A stretch of DNA of 13,927 bases from JAAXTT01 sp964530215 (GCA_964530215.1 CAZHAJ010000036.1:1-13927); one strand, 5' to 3'; positions 1-9,460 are shown, numbered from the stretch's first letter. Program-made: numbers and translations. Notes: a model not told the origin generated them from the sequence alone.

Positions 1-1080
1 ATTTGCATGCATTCTTAAAATGCGGCCGATTCTCTCCCGCTTACCCTTGGTGGAGTTGTAAACGTAAGAACCAGAAGTCATTTTTCCTGAATAACTTCTG
101 AAATAAGTTAACTTACCCACATAGGGGTCTGTCATGATTTTAAATGCCAATGCCGAGAAAGGCTGTTCATCGCTTGCAACTCTCTTATCCTCTGAGCCTG
201 TGTTTGGATTCACACCCACTATCGATTCAACATCGGTGGGGGCCGGCAGATAGTCCACAATAGCATCTAGCAAAGGCTGAACACCTTTGTTTTTAAAGGA
301 AGATCCGCAAAGTACCGGTATTATTTTTACTGTCAACGATGCTTTTCGGATACCCTGCTTAATCTCCTGTACAGAAAGCTCTTCCCCTTCAAGGTACTTA
401 TTCATCAAGTCGTCATCTGCCTCTGCCACTGCCTCAAGGATTTTCTCCCTGTACTCAGTAGCCACCTCCAAAAGATCATCAGGTATTTCTACCTCTTCGG
501 TAACGGTACCCAACTCATCACTGTATATTATTGCCTTGTTTTGAATCAAATCCACAATGCCCTTGAAATTCTCTTCGCTTCCGATGGGAATCTGCAAAGC
601 AATGGGATTTGCACCTAACCTGTCACGGATCATGCTTAAACCTCTGAAGAAGTCAGCACCCATGCGGTCCATCTTATTTACGTATGCAATCCTGGGAACC
701 CCATATTTATCCGCTTGCCTCCAGACCGTTTCGGACTGAGGCTCAACTCCACCCACAGAACAAAAAACAGCAACCGCTCCATCAAGCACTCTAAGAGAGC
801 GTTCCACCTCCATGGTAAAGTCCACGTGGCCGGGCGTATCAATGATATTAATACAATGCTCCCGCCATTCGCATGTAGTGGCAGCAGAGGTAATTGTTAT
901 CCCCCGCTCCTGCTCCTGTACCATCCAGTCCATAGTAGCTGCACCGTCATGAACTTCACCTATTTTGTGCAACCTACCGGTGTAATACAAAATACGTTCT
1001 GTTGTGGTGGTCTTTCCGGCGTCTATGTGAGCCATTATTCCAATATTTCGTGTTTTTTCTAAAGGAAACTGTCGCGCCAT
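1..1080 (-). CDS. fusA: Elongation factor G, N-terminal 360 residues (3' end runs off the window)
   Basis: EF-G is the cytoplasmic translocation GTPase; it moves tRNA and mRNA through the ribosome and helps ribosome recycling. Translating the minus strand from the ATG at 1080 gives an uninterrupted 360-codon frame to the window edge. The start MARQFPLEKTRNIGIMAHID is typical of the family. The GTPase motifs are all present: AHIDAGKT at residues 17-24 (P-loop), a switch I stretch ending RGITITS near residue 65, DTPGH at 81-85 and NKMD at 135-138. The rest covers the G' insert and the start of domain II. About half of a normal protein (near 690 residues) is missing at the left edge only because the window ends. 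The SD sequence GAGGTG (1089-1094) sits 8 nt before the start and nearly touches the rpsG stop, as expected for a co-translated str operon. Nothing looks broken. Confidence 0.97.
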   Translation of the reverse strand, partial: MARQFPLEKTRNIGIMAHIDAGKTTTTERILYYTGRLHKIGEVHDGAATMDWMVQEQERGITITSAATTCEWREHCINIIDTPGHVDFTMEVERSLRVLDGAVAVFCSVGGVEPQSETVWRQADKYGVPRIAYVNKMDRMGADFFRGLSMIRDRLGANPIALQIPIGSEENFKGIVDLIQNKAIIYSDELGTVTEEVEIPDDLLEVATEYREKILEAVAEADDDLMNKYLEGEELSVQEIKQGIRKASLTVKIIPVLCGSSFKNKGVQPLLDAIVDYLPAPTDVESIVGVNPNTGSEDKRVASDEQPFSALAFKIMTDPYVGKLTYFRSYSGKMTSGSYVYNSTKGKRERIGRILRMHAN

Positions 1081-1095
1081 CGAGACTTCACCTCA

Positions 1096-1566
1096 TTACC
1101 ATCTGTAGTGTGCAAAGGCCTTATTGGCTTCTGCCATTTTATGTGTATCCTCTTTCTTCTTAACAGCGGCACCTGCATTATTGATAGCATCTAAAATTTC
1201 AGCTGCCAGCTTTTCTTCCATAGACCTGCCGCTTCTGGCTCTAGCAAAGTTTGTCAACCAGCGAATGCCCAATGTCTGCCTGCGTTCAGCTCTTACTTCG
1301 ATGGGCACTTGGTAATTTGCTCCACCAACCCTGCGCGCTTTAACTTCCAGAACAGGCATAATATTTTTTATAGCTTGATCAAATGCCTCCAATGCAGGCT
1401 TGCCGCTCTTTTCTTCAACAATGGCGAGAGCATCATAGACAATTTTCTCAGCAATGCTTTTTTTACCATCCAGCATTATCTGGTTGATCAGCTTGGTAAC
1501 AATTTTATTACCATATACCGGGTCGGCATTAACTTCTATTCTCCTAATATTTCCCTTTCTAGGCAC
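1096..1566 (-). CDS. rpsG: 30S ribosomal protein S7
   Basis: S7 nucleates assembly of the head of the small subunit by binding the 3' major domain of 16S rRNA, and it lies near the E site. The 156-residue product has the standard bacterial length. It starts MPRKGNIRRIEVNADPVYGN and carries the hallmark stretches GGANYQVPIEV (about 81-91) and the C-terminal KMAEANKAFAHYRW. The start codon is GTG (1564-1566), supported by a G-rich SD (1571-1578, GGGGGGAG) about 4 nt upstream. It lies between rpsL and fusA with short gaps of 41 and 15 nt, which is the usual str operon order. In E. coli, S7 represses its own operon translationally; I see no clear S7-binding element here and make no such claim. 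Confidence 0.98.
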   Translation of the reverse strand: MPRKGNIRRIEVNADPVYGNKIVTKLINQIMLDGKKSIAEKIVYDALAIVEEKSGKPALEAFDQAIKNIMPVLEVKARRVGGANYQVPIEVRAERRQTLGIRWLTNFARARSGRSMEEKLAAEILDAINNAGAAVKKKEDTHKMAEANKAFAHYRW

Positions 1567-1607
1567 AAATCTCCCCCCTTTTCTAAAGGAAGTATTATAT
1601 ATTAAAA

Positions 1608-1982
1608 TTATTTCTTAGCTTTTTTGGTACCGTATTTAGACCGTCCGCGCATTCTATCTTGAACACCGGCAGAATCCAGTGCTCCTCTGACAATATGATA
1701 TCTCACACCGGGCAGATCCTTTACCCTGCCGCCACGCACTAAAACCACTGAGTGCTCCTGTAGGTTATGGCCTACTCCACCTATATATGAGGTCACCTCG
1801 ATACCATTTGTAAGCCGGACCCTTGCTACTTTACGCAAAGCGGAATTCGGTTTCTTGGGAGTTGTGGTATACACTCTGGTACACACACCTCTCCTTTGGG
1901 GACACTCTTTTAACGCCGGAGCGGTAGATTTACGAGTAAGCTCTTTTCTTCCCTTTCTTATAAGCTGATTAATGGTAGGCAC
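1608..1982 (-). CDS. rpsL: 30S ribosomal protein S12
   Basis: S12 sits at the decoding centre of the small subunit and affects accuracy and streptomycin response. The 124-residue product starts MPTINQLIRKGRKELTRKST. It has the conserved loops TPKKPNSALRK (residues 41-51) and GGRVKDLPGVRYH (84-96). The lysines at 43, 44 and 88, where streptomycin-resistance changes map in other bacteria, are all present, so a sensitive-type protein is expected. D89 is the position that is methylthiolated in E. coli. The start codon is GTG (1980-1982) with a perfect AAGGAGGTG SD (1990-1998) 7 nt upstream. It follows the L7Ae-like gene by 80 nt and precedes rpsG by 41 nt. Confidence 0.98.
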   Translation of the reverse strand: MPTINQLIRKGRKELTRKSTAPALKECPQRRGVCTRVYTTTPKKPNSALRKVARVRLTNGIEVTSYIGGVGHNLQEHSVVLVRGGRVKDLPGVRYHIVRGALDSAGVQDRMRGRSKYGTKKAKK

Positions 1983-2062
1983 CCAAACACACCTCCTTCC
2001 TTTATACAGGCTGCCAATGATTTACGGGTTCTATTCACCATGCAACCCTTTCAAGCCCAAGA

Positions 2063-2314
2063 CTATCCTTCAACAATTGCTGCTGCTGCACAACCAACAT
2101 CTATGCCGCATACTTTTCCAAGAGTCAGCATGTTTTCTACATAGACTATGGGCACGGACTTATCTTTACAAGCCTGAACAATGGGGTCAATGACCTTTCG
2201 CTCAGCATTTTTAGCTAAGTAAACTTCCTTAACCTGATGACGAGCCAAATATTTTAAAGTCTGCTTAGAACCGACAACCCTTTTATGTGCTTTTGACAAT
2301 TTTTCCAAGGGCAT
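2063..2314 (-). CDS. ybxF: L7Ae/YbxF-like kink-turn RNA-binding protein
   Basis: This 83-residue protein belongs to the L7Ae/L30e/S12e/Gadd45 superfamily and resembles B. subtilis YbxF, which binds RNA kink-turns and lies at the same place between rpoC and rpsL. The family signature is visible as VVGSKQTLKYL near the N-terminus, then VKEVYLAKNA, then the C-terminal LGKVCGIDVGCAAAAIV. I start at the ATG at 2314 because AGGGGGT (2323-2329) lies 8 nt upstream and the product then matches the family's usual length of about 82 residues. A longer in-frame GTG start at 2341 falls about 7 nt after the -10 box of the upstream promoter, so it is at or next to the transcription start. It is the first gene of the str operon here. 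The exact cellular role of this family in Firmicutes is still not well defined. Confidence 0.93.
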   Translation of the reverse strand: MPLEKLSKAHKRVVGSKQTLKYLARHQVKEVYLAKNAERKVIDPIVQACKDKSVPIVYVENMLTLGKVCGIDVGCAAAAIVEG

Positions 2315-2347
2315 GAACGCATACCCCCTAATTATAGACACTTGTAT

Positions 2348-2376
2348 ATACTATCATTTGAAATAGCCCTTGTCAA
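2348..2376 (-). promoter_or_regulatory. Promoter of the ybxF-rpsL-rpsG-fusA operon
   Basis: On the minus strand a perfect -35 TTGACA (2371-2376) is followed by a 17-nt spacer ending in TGA and a -10 TAGTAT (2348-2353), 4 of 6 matches to TATAAT with an extended -10 TG. It lies between the rpoC terminator and the L7Ae-like gene. Predicted transcription start is near 2341, giving a leader of about 27 nt. Confidence 0.85.
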
Positions 2377-2407
2377 CAAATTATAACTCAAGTCTTTATG
2401 AATTTGT

Positions 2408-2449
2408 AAAATCAGGGAATCGGCCTATAAACCCACACCGACTCCCTGA
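2408..2449 (-). terminator. Rho-independent terminator of rpoBC
   Basis: A 12-bp stem pairs 2412-2423 with 2438-2449 around a 14-nt loop, and on the minus strand it is followed by TTTT. One pair (2419 with 2442) is a G-U wobble in minus-strand RNA but an A-C mismatch in plus-strand RNA, so the structure favours the minus transcript. It lies 44 nt beyond the rpoC stop and separates rpoBC from the str genes. Confidence 0.9.
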
Positions 2450-2492
2450 CAGCAAACGTCTTTTTTGCATTAAAAACATAATCATAGGCTAC

Positions 2493-5400
2493 CTAAACTA
2501 CATCCGCAGTCCCCTGTTCCTCCAATGAATCATCCGGCGGAATTTCCGCTGCAACATCCAGCACTTCAATATTGCTGTATCGAGTCATCCCGGTACCGGC
2601 AGGAACCAGTTTGCCTATAATCACGTTCTCCTTTAGCCCCAGCAAAGAATCTGTTTTCCCTTTAATTGCCGCTTCTGTTAGTACCCTAGTGGTTTCCTGG
2701 AATGAAGCTGCAGACAGGAAGGAATCGGTTGCCAGAGAGGCCTTGGTAATTCCCAGCAGAACCTGCTTGCCTGTGGCGGGTTCTCCGCCCTCAGCTACCA
2801 CTCTTTCATTTTCTTTTTCCAGAGTAAATACATCGATGAGCCCTCCGGGTAAAAGGTCTGTATCTCCTTGCTCTTCAACTTTTACCTTTCTGAGCATCTG
2901 TCTAATCATAACCTCTATATGCTTATCATCAATGTCAACCCCTTGAAGTCTATAAACCCTTTGCACTTCCTGAAGAAGATATACCTGAACTCCGGTGGGC
3001 CCCTTTATTTTCAATAGATCATGGGGATTAATGGAACCTTCGGTAAGACCGTCCCCTGCCTCTACTCTATCTCCGTCATGAACTCCCAAACGTGCTCCGT
3101 ACGGAACAGGATATGTTTCTCTCTCTCCTTCGTTTCCAATCACTTCGATCTCTCGGCGGCCTTTCACCTCTCCTATGGAAACCAAACCGTCAAACTCTGC
3201 GATAACTGCCTGCCCTTTTGGCTTGCGGGCCTCAAAAAGCTCTTCAACCCTAGGCAAACCTTGTGTAATATCGTCTCCGGCGACCCCTCCGGTATGGAAT
3301 GTACGCATGGTTAGCTGTGTACCGGGTTCTCCGATGGACTGGGCGGCAATGATACCCACAGCCTCCCCGATGTCCACCATATGACCGTTGGCAAGATTTC
3401 TGCCGTAACAGCGTATGCAGACACCAAACTGGGACTTGCAGGTGAGCACAGAACGAATTTTCACTGTACCAATGCCAGCTTTGACAATTTCGTTTGCCTG
3501 CCTATTGGTGATAATTGTTCCGCTGGGAACCAGCAGTTCTCCGGTATTGGGATGCGTGATATCCTCTAAAACTTCTCTTCCGGCAATTCTGTCATGCAAA
3601 ACCTCAATTACCTCGGTGCCGTCTTTAATCTCGGATACTTCAATACCTTCCTGAGTTCCGCAGTCAACTTCCCTGACAATGACATCTTGGGCCACATCCA
3701 CCAATCTGCGAGTCAAATATCCGGAGTCAGCCGTCCTTAAGGCTGTATCGGCCAAGCCTTTTCTGGCACCGTGGGTGGATATAAAGTACTCCAATACGGT
3801 GAGACCTTCCCTGAAGTTGGCCTTAATGGGCATATCAATGATTCTACCTGAAGGATCTGCCATAAGACCCCTCATACCGGCCAACTGCCTGATTTGCTGG
3901 ATATTACCCCGAGCGCCGGAATTAGCCATCATATACACGGGATTCAAACGATTCAAGGTTTCCATCATGGCAGCAGTAACGGTTTCGGTGGCATCATTCC
4001 ACAAACCTATGGTCTTTTGCTCTCGCTCTTCATCGGTAATCAAGCCCCTGCGGTATTGAACTTCAACCTTCTCAACTTCCAAGTCAGTCTGGGCCAATAT
4101 TTCTTCTTTCTTAATAGGTATGGTTAAGTCGCTGATACCGATGGTTACGCCTGCCTTTGTTGCATAATGGAAGCCCAGATTCTTCAGTCCGTCCAGCAAT
4201 TGCCCGGTTACTGCAAAACCATACTCCCTATAGCATTCATCCACAATAAGACTTAACTCTTTTTTGTCGGCAATTTTATTAACAAATCCCAATCCCTTTG
4301 GAATTACTTCGTTAAAAATCAACCTGCCACAAGTTGTCTCTATTTTTTCGCCATTGACCAAAACTTTGATTTTGGCATGCAGGCTAATGTATTTATTTTC
4401 ATATGAATGAACCGCCTCCTCCGGACTGGAAAAGACCTTGCCTTCACCTAAAGCACCTTCAGTCTCCATGGTGAGATAGTAGCATCCCAACACCATATCT
4501 TGGGTAGGAATGGCCACAGGTTTTCCATCTTTGGGATTCAATATATTATGGGCTGACATCATTAGCAGCCTAGCTTCAGCCTGAGCTTCAGCAGACAAGG
4601 GAACATGCACCGCCATCTGGTCTCCATCAAAGTCAGCATTGTATGCTGTGCAAACCATGGGGTGAATCTGAATAGCCCTGCCCTCTACAAGAACAGGCTC
4701 AAAGGCTTGAATACCCAGTCTATGCAGGGTGGGTGCACGATTTAAAAGCACCGGATGCTCACGAATTACCTCTTCTAAAACATCCCAAACCTCAGCCCTT
4801 ACCCTTTCCACCATTCTTTTAGCACTTTTTATATTATGGGCATGACCATTATTAACCAGCCTCTTCATAACAAAAGGCTTGAAAAGCTCCAGGGCCATTT
4901 CCTTGGGGAGTCCGCACTGATGCAACTGCAGGGTGGGACCCACAACAATAACGGAACGCCCTGAATAATCCACCCTTTTACCCAATAAATTTTGACGGAA
5001 CCGTCCCTGTTTACCTTTTAACATATCGCTTAATGACTTTAAGGGGCGATTTCCTGGTCCTGTAACGGGACGTCCACGGCGGCCGTTATCAATTAAAGCA
5101 TCTACTGCCTCTTGAAGCATCCTTTTTTCATTGCGGACAATGATATCCGGAGCACCTAAGTCCAACAGCCTTTTTAGCCTGTTGTTTCGGTTTATTACCC
5201 TTCTATACAAGTCATTTAAATCAGAGGTGGCGAACCTTCCGCCGTCTAACTGAACCATCGGCCTAAGTTCAGGAGGGATTACCGGAATAACATTTAGAAT
5301 CATCCACTCCGGGTGATTCCCTGACTTGCGAAAAGCTTCTACCACTTCAAGCCTGCGAATAGCCCTAATCTTTCGCTGACCGGTAACCTCCGAAAGCTCT

Positions 5401-5978
5401 TGGCGCAGCTCTTTGCTCATTTCTTCATAGTCAATTTCCATTAAGAGCTGTAGTATCGCCTCCGCCCCCATGCCTGCCTTGAATCCCGTAGGGGCTTTTT
5501 CACGATATTCACGATACTCGGTTTCGGTCAAAAGCTGTTTTTTCAACAACCCGGTATCACCGGGCTCAATTACAATATATGATATGAAATATAAAACCTT
5601 TTCCAAGGCCCTGGGCGACATGTCCAGCAATAAACCCATCCGGCTTGGAATACCTTTAAAGTACCAAATATGAGAAACCGGAGCTGCCAGCTCTATATGC
5701 CCTAATCTCTCCCGGCGCACCTTTGACCGGGTAACCTCAACACCACACCGATCGCAGACTACACCTTTATATCTAACCCTTTTGTACTTGCCGCAATGAC
5801 ATTCCCAGTCCCTGGTAGGGCCAAAAATCCTTTCACAAAACAGTCCGTCCCTTTCGGGCTTAAGGGTACGGTAGTTGATGGTTTCAGGCTTTTTCACCTC
5901 TCCGCTTGACCATTCCCTGATGAGATCAGGGGAAGCCAGGCCAATGCGAATCCGGTCAAAATTGTTTAGGTCCAGCAC
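2493..5978 (-). CDS. rpoC: DNA-directed RNA polymerase subunit beta'
   Basis: Beta' forms the other half of the RNA polymerase active-site cleft with RpoB. The 1161-residue product starts MLDLNNFDRIRIGLASPD. It has the N-terminal zinc-ribbon cysteines C60, C62, C75 and C78. The catalytic NADFDGD motif lies at 447-453, with magnesium-binding D449, D451 and D453. The bridge helix (about 725-760, around STHGARKGLADTAL) precedes the second zinc site C773, C847, C854 and C857. The trigger-loop region includes M891, R892 and H895. The start codon is GTG (5976-5978) with GGGAGTG (5987-5993) about 8 nt upstream. It follows rpoB by 35 nt and is followed by a terminator. It is slightly shorter than B. 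subtilis RpoC, mainly near the C-terminus, and lacks the large beta' insertions of proteobacteria. No frameshift is visible. Confidence 0.99.
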   Translation of the reverse strand: MLDLNNFDRIRIGLASPDLIREWSSGEVKKPETINYRTLKPERDGLFCERIFGPTRDWECHCGKYKRVRYKGVVCDRCGVEVTRSKVRRERLGHIELAAPVSHIWYFKGIPSRMGLLLDMSPRALEKVLYFISYIVIEPGDTGLLKKQLLTETEYREYREKAPTGFKAGMGAEAILQLLMEIDYEEMSKELRQELSEVTGQRKIRAIRRLEVVEAFRKSGNHPEWMILNVIPVIPPELRPMVQLDGGRFATSDLNDLYRRVINRNNRLKRLLDLGAPDIIVRNEKRMLQEAVDALIDNGRRGRPVTGPGNRPLKSLSDMLKGKQGRFRQNLLGKRVDYSGRSVIVVGPTLQLHQCGLPKEMALELFKPFVMKRLVNNGHAHNIKSAKRMVERVRAEVWDVLEEVIREHPVLLNRAPTLHRLGIQAFEPVLVEGRAIQIHPMVCTAYNADFDGDQMAVHVPLSAEAQAEARLLMMSAHNILNPKDGKPVAIPTQDMVLGCYYLTMETEGALGEGKVFSSPEEAVHSYENKYISLHAKIKVLVNGEKIETTCGRLIFNEVIPKGLGFVNKIADKKELSLIVDECYREYGFAVTGQLLDGLKNLGFHYATKAGVTIGISDLTIPIKKEEILAQTDLEVEKVEVQYRRGLITDEEREQKTIGLWNDATETVTAAMMETLNRLNPVYMMANSGARGNIQQIRQLAGMRGLMADPSGRIIDMPIKANFREGLTVLEYFISTHGARKGLADTALRTADSGYLTRRLVDVAQDVIVREVDCGTQEGIEVSEIKDGTEVIEVLHDRIAGREVLEDITHPNTGELLVPSGTIITNRQANEIVKAGIGTVKIRSVLTCKSQFGVCIRCYGRNLANGHMVDIGEAVGIIAAQSIGEPGTQLTMRTFHTGGVAGDDITQGLPRVEELFEARKPKGQAVIAEFDGLVSIGEVKGRREIEVIGNEGERETYPVPYGARLGVHDGDRVEAGDGLTEGSINPHDLLKIKGPTGVQVYLLQEVQRVYRLQGVDIDDKHIEVMIRQMLRKVKVEEQGDTDLLPGGLIDVFTLEKENERVVAEGGEPATGKQVLLGITKASLATDSFLSAASFQETTRVLTEAAIKGKTDSLLGLKENVIIGKLVPAGTGMTRYSNIEVLDVAAEIPPDDSLEEQGTADVV

Positions 5979-6013
5979 TTAAACCACACTCCCATCCAAA
6001 TCAAGATCACAAA

Positions 6014-9000
6014 CTATATGTTATCTTTATCATCAAAATTGAAATTTTCATCTAAAAAATCTTTGTCAAAATCCTTATCATCTTCCGGCTCATCTTCCTC
6101 AATCACGTATGGTCCCGCTTCATCCGCATCCGGGAGCATTTTCCCTTCCGCTAAATCCAAACCAAGGTTTTTAGCGGTTTCATTTATATCCTCTTCAATA
6201 TCCTTTATTTCTATTTCCCGCTCGTCTTCGGAAAGAACTTTCACATCTAATCCAAGACTTTGGAGTTCCTTTATCAATACCTTAAAGGATTCAGGAACAC
6301 CTGGCTCAGGCACATTTTCTCCCTTAACAATAGCTTCATATGTCTTAACCCGGCCCACCACGTCATCGGACTTAACAGTAAGAATCTCTTGCAGAGTATA
6401 GGCAGCACCATAAGCTTCCAGGGCCCAAACCTCCATCTCCCCAAAACGCTGTCCACCAAACTGGGCTTTTCCTCCCAGGGGCTGTTGGGTAACTAAAGAA
6501 TATGGTCCGGTTGATCTGGCGTGTATTTTATCATCTACCAAGTGAGCCAGTTTAAGCATATACACATATCCCACTGTTATATCACTGTCAAAGGGTTCTC
6601 CTGTTCTCCCGTCATACAAAGTAATTTTGCCGTTTTCAGGCAAGCCCGCTTCTGATAAAGCATCCAATATATCTTTCTCGGAAGCACCATTGAAAACCGG
6701 AGTGGCAACATTGTAGCCCATGGCGTTGGCTGCCCAACCCAAATGCGTCTCTAAAACCTGACCCAAATTCATTCTGGAAGGAACCCCTAATGGGTTTAAA
6801 ACAATCTCCACCGGAGCACCGTCAGGCAGGAAAGGCATATCCTCTTCGGGTAAAATACGGGCAATAACGCCCTTATTGCCATGGCGGCCTGCCATTTTGT
6901 CACCCTCTGAAATTTTTCTCTTCTGAGCAATATATACTCTGACCAAATGGTTTACCCCGGGGGGCAATTCATCACCATTATCCCTGGAAAAAACCTTTAC
7001 ATCCACGACTTTTCCGGATTCCCCATGGGGCACACGCAGTGACGTATCCCTAACCTCTCGGGCCTTTTCACCAAAGATAGCCCTGAGAAGGCGTTCCTCC
7101 GCAGTAAGTTCGGTTTCACCTTTGGGGGTAACCTTACCCACCAAAATATCGCCGGGTCTTACCTCTGCACCGACCCTGATAATTCCACGATCATCTAAGT
7201 CCTTTAATATTTCGTCCCCTACGTTGGGGATATCTCTTGTTATCTCCTCAGGTCCCAGCTTAGTGTCTCTAGCATCGCTTTCATATTCTTCTATGTGAAT
7301 AGAGGTGAAAAAATCTTCCTTTACACATTTCTCACTAATTAAAATTGCATCTTCATAGTTATAACCTTCCCAAGGCATAAAGGCCACCAGTATGTTGCGG
7401 CCCAGGGCCAATTCCCCAAAGTCTGTAGAAGGACCGTCTGCAATGACATCACCCTTTTGAACCTTTGTGCCTTTTTTAACAATGGGTTTCTGATTAATAC
7501 AGGTGCCCTGGTTAGATCTTTTAAACTTACTTAATTTATAAGCATCCAGCTTGCCTTCATCTGTCCTGATGACAATTTCGGTTGAAGAAACCTTATCAAC
7601 AACTCCTGAATCTTTAGCCAGCACAACAACTCCGGAATCCCTGGCAGCTTTGCGCTCAATACCGGTTCCCACCAGCGGTGCTTGGGACTTCAATAGCGGC
7701 ACCGCTTGCCTCTGCATGTTGGCACCCATCAATGCCCGGTTGGCATCATCATGCTCAAGAAACGGTATCAAGGAAGTAGCAATACTGAATACCTGTTTTG
7801 GCGAAACATCCATAAAATCAATCTGGTTTGGGGAAACCATCAATACATCTCTGCCATGACGGGAATTTACTTTTTTCCCAGTGAAATAACCTTCACTGTC
7901 CAAGACAGCATTGGCTTGGGCAATAATGTGCCCTTCTTCCTCATCAGCTGTTAGATATACTATTTCCTCGGTAACCCGGCTGATTTCTTTATCAACCTTG
8001 CGATAAGGAGTTTCAATAAATCCGAATTCATTGATCCGGGCATATGTGCTTAAAGAACCTATCAGTCCGATGTTAGGTCCCTCGGGGGTTTCAATGGGAC
8101 ACATCCTGCCATAGTGTGAATGGTGAACGTCCCTTACCTCAAAACCCGCTCTTTCTCTGCTCAAACCACCAGGTCCCAGTGCCGAGAGCCTTCTCTTATG
8201 AGTAAGCTCAGCCAACGGGTTGGTTTGGTCCATAAATTGTGAGAGCTGGCTGGAGCCAAAAAACTCCTTGATGGATGCAACCACAGGCCTTATATTGATT
8301 AAAACCTGGGGAGTAATAACATCGACATCCTGGATGGTCATTCTCTCCCGAACCACCCTCTCCATCCTGGATAAGCCAATCCTAAATTGGTTCTGGAGAA
8401 GCTCACCCACCGAACGCAAGCGTCTGTTGCCTAAATGGTCAATATCATCCACTACGCCTTCGTCATCAATTAACTTTGTAAGATATTTTATCGTTTCAAT
8501 AATATCCACAGGTACCAGCTCACGAATAAATTCTTTATCGGCCGGAACCATCGCGTTTAAATACTGGCTCCATTCTTCTTTGGCGCCTTCCTCTGGATTA
8601 CGATACAGAACACCATGTTTTAATTTTTTTTGTATTTTGTAACGGCCCACATTGGCCAGATCATATCTCTTGGAATCAAAAAATAAAGCTTCCAGTAAAG
8701 ATTTAGCACTTTCTACTGTGGGGGGCTCACCCGGTCTCAAGCGCTTGTATATTTCCACCAGCGCCTCTTCCTCAGAATCAGTATTATCTCTGGTCAAGGT
8801 TTCCAAAATATATTTATTTTCTTCAAAAAGATCCATTAATTTTGCTTTTGTTCCATAACCCAGTGCCTTAACCAGTACTGTCGCCGGGATCTTTCTGGTA
8901 CGATCAATTCTTACGAAAATATGATCGTTAACATCTGTTTCAAACTCCAGCCAAGCACCCCTGTTTGGTATAATGGTTGCTGTATATAGTCTTTTCCCAC

Positions 9001-9460
9001 TGGGATCAAGGGTGTCCCCAAAATACACCCCGGGTGAACGCACCAACTGGCTGACAATAACCCTTTCGGCACCGTTAATGATAAAAGTACCTTTGTCAGT
9101 CATCAATGGAAAATCACCCATAAATACTTCCTGTTCCTTAACTTCACCTGTTTCCTTGTTAATCAGGCGAACCTTTACCCGAAGGGGTACTGCGAAAGTA
9201 ACATCACGCTCTTTACACTCTTCCACAGAGTATTTAGGCTCACCGAGGGCATAGTCTAGAAATTCCAGTACAAGATTGCCTGTAAAGTCCTGAATAGGAG
9301 AAATATCATAAAATACCTCCCTCAGTCCCTTACGCAAAAACCAATCATACGAATTTCTTTGCACCTCAATTAAGTTTGGTAAATCTAAAACTTCCTTTAA
9401 TTTGCCAAAATCTCTTCTTACCCTTTGGCCTTCTAAACCAGCAGTCATGTAGGCAGCCAT
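6014..9460 (-). CDS. rpoB: DNA-directed RNA polymerase subunit beta
   Basis: Beta carries much of the RNA polymerase catalytic cleft and the rifampicin pocket. The 1148-residue product starts at ATG 9458-9460 (MAAYMTAGLEGQRVRRDFGK) with GGGGGTG (9472-9478) 11 nt upstream, a rather long spacing; an in-frame ATG at codon 5 cannot be excluded. The rifampicin region FFGSSQLSQFMDQTNPL begins at residue 400, and D411, H421 and S426 (E. coli D516, H526 and S531) are unchanged, so sensitivity is expected. The KMAGRHGNKGVI block (855-866) and the GGKAQFGGQRFGEMEVWALEAYGA block (near 996-1019) are intact. The lobe segment between about residues 280 and 316 is much shorter than my recollection of B. subtilis RpoB. 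The last 28 residues contain 15 Asp or Glu. It is the first gene of its own unit, separated from rplL by a terminator and promoter. Confidence 0.99.
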   Translation of the reverse strand: MAAYMTAGLEGQRVRRDFGKLKEVLDLPNLIEVQRNSYDWFLRKGLREVFYDISPIQDFTGNLVLEFLDYALGEPKYSVEECKERDVTFAVPLRVKVRLINKETGEVKEQEVFMGDFPLMTDKGTFIINGAERVIVSQLVRSPGVYFGDTLDPSGKRLYTATIIPNRGAWLEFETDVNDHIFVRIDRTRKIPATVLVKALGYGTKAKLMDLFEENKYILETLTRDNTDSEEEALVEIYKRLRPGEPPTVESAKSLLEALFFDSKRYDLANVGRYKIQKKLKHGVLYRNPEEGAKEEWSQYLNAMVPADKEFIRELVPVDIIETIKYLTKLIDDEGVVDDIDHLGNRRLRSVGELLQNQFRIGLSRMERVVRERMTIQDVDVITPQVLINIRPVVASIKEFFGSSQLSQFMDQTNPLAELTHKRRLSALGPGGLSRERAGFEVRDVHHSHYGRMCPIETPEGPNIGLIGSLSTYARINEFGFIETPYRKVDKEISRVTEEIVYLTADEEEGHIIAQANAVLDSEGYFTGKKVNSRHGRDVLMVSPNQIDFMDVSPKQVFSIATSLIPFLEHDDANRALMGANMQRQAVPLLKSQAPLVGTGIERKAARDSGVVVLAKDSGVVDKVSSTEIVIRTDEGKLDAYKLSKFKRSNQGTCINQKPIVKKGTKVQKGDVIADGPSTDFGELALGRNILVAFMPWEGYNYEDAILISEKCVKEDFFTSIHIEEYESDARDTKLGPEEITRDIPNVGDEILKDLDDRGIIRVGAEVRPGDILVGKVTPKGETELTAEERLLRAIFGEKAREVRDTSLRVPHGESGKVVDVKVFSRDNGDELPPGVNHLVRVYIAQKRKISEGDKMAGRHGNKGVIARILPEEDMPFLPDGAPVEIVLNPLGVPSRMNLGQVLETHLGWAANAMGYNVATPVFNGASEKDILDALSEAGLPENGKITLYDGRTGEPFDSDITVGYVYMLKLAHLVDDKIHARSTGPYSLVTQQPLGGKAQFGGQRFGEMEVWALEAYGAAYTLQEILTVKSDDVVGRVKTYEAIVKGENVPEPGVPESFKVLIKELQSLGLDVKVLSEDEREIEIKDIEEDINETAKNLGLDLAEGKMLPDADEAGPYVIEEDEPEDDKDFDKDFLDENFNFDDKDNI

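Noticed and set aside
2315..2341. Nine-residue N-terminal extension of the L7Ae-like protein from a GTG at 2341
   Set aside because: The GTG lies at the predicted transcription start, the good SD lies inside the extension, and the shorter form matches family length. A leaderless start cannot be fully excluded.
3679..4059. Long plus-strand frames opposite rpoC, rpoB and nusG (also 8220-8642 and 12248-12694)
   Set aside because: They lie wholly antisense to highly conserved genes, lack SD sequences and family resemblance, and are expected by-products of minus-strand codon use.
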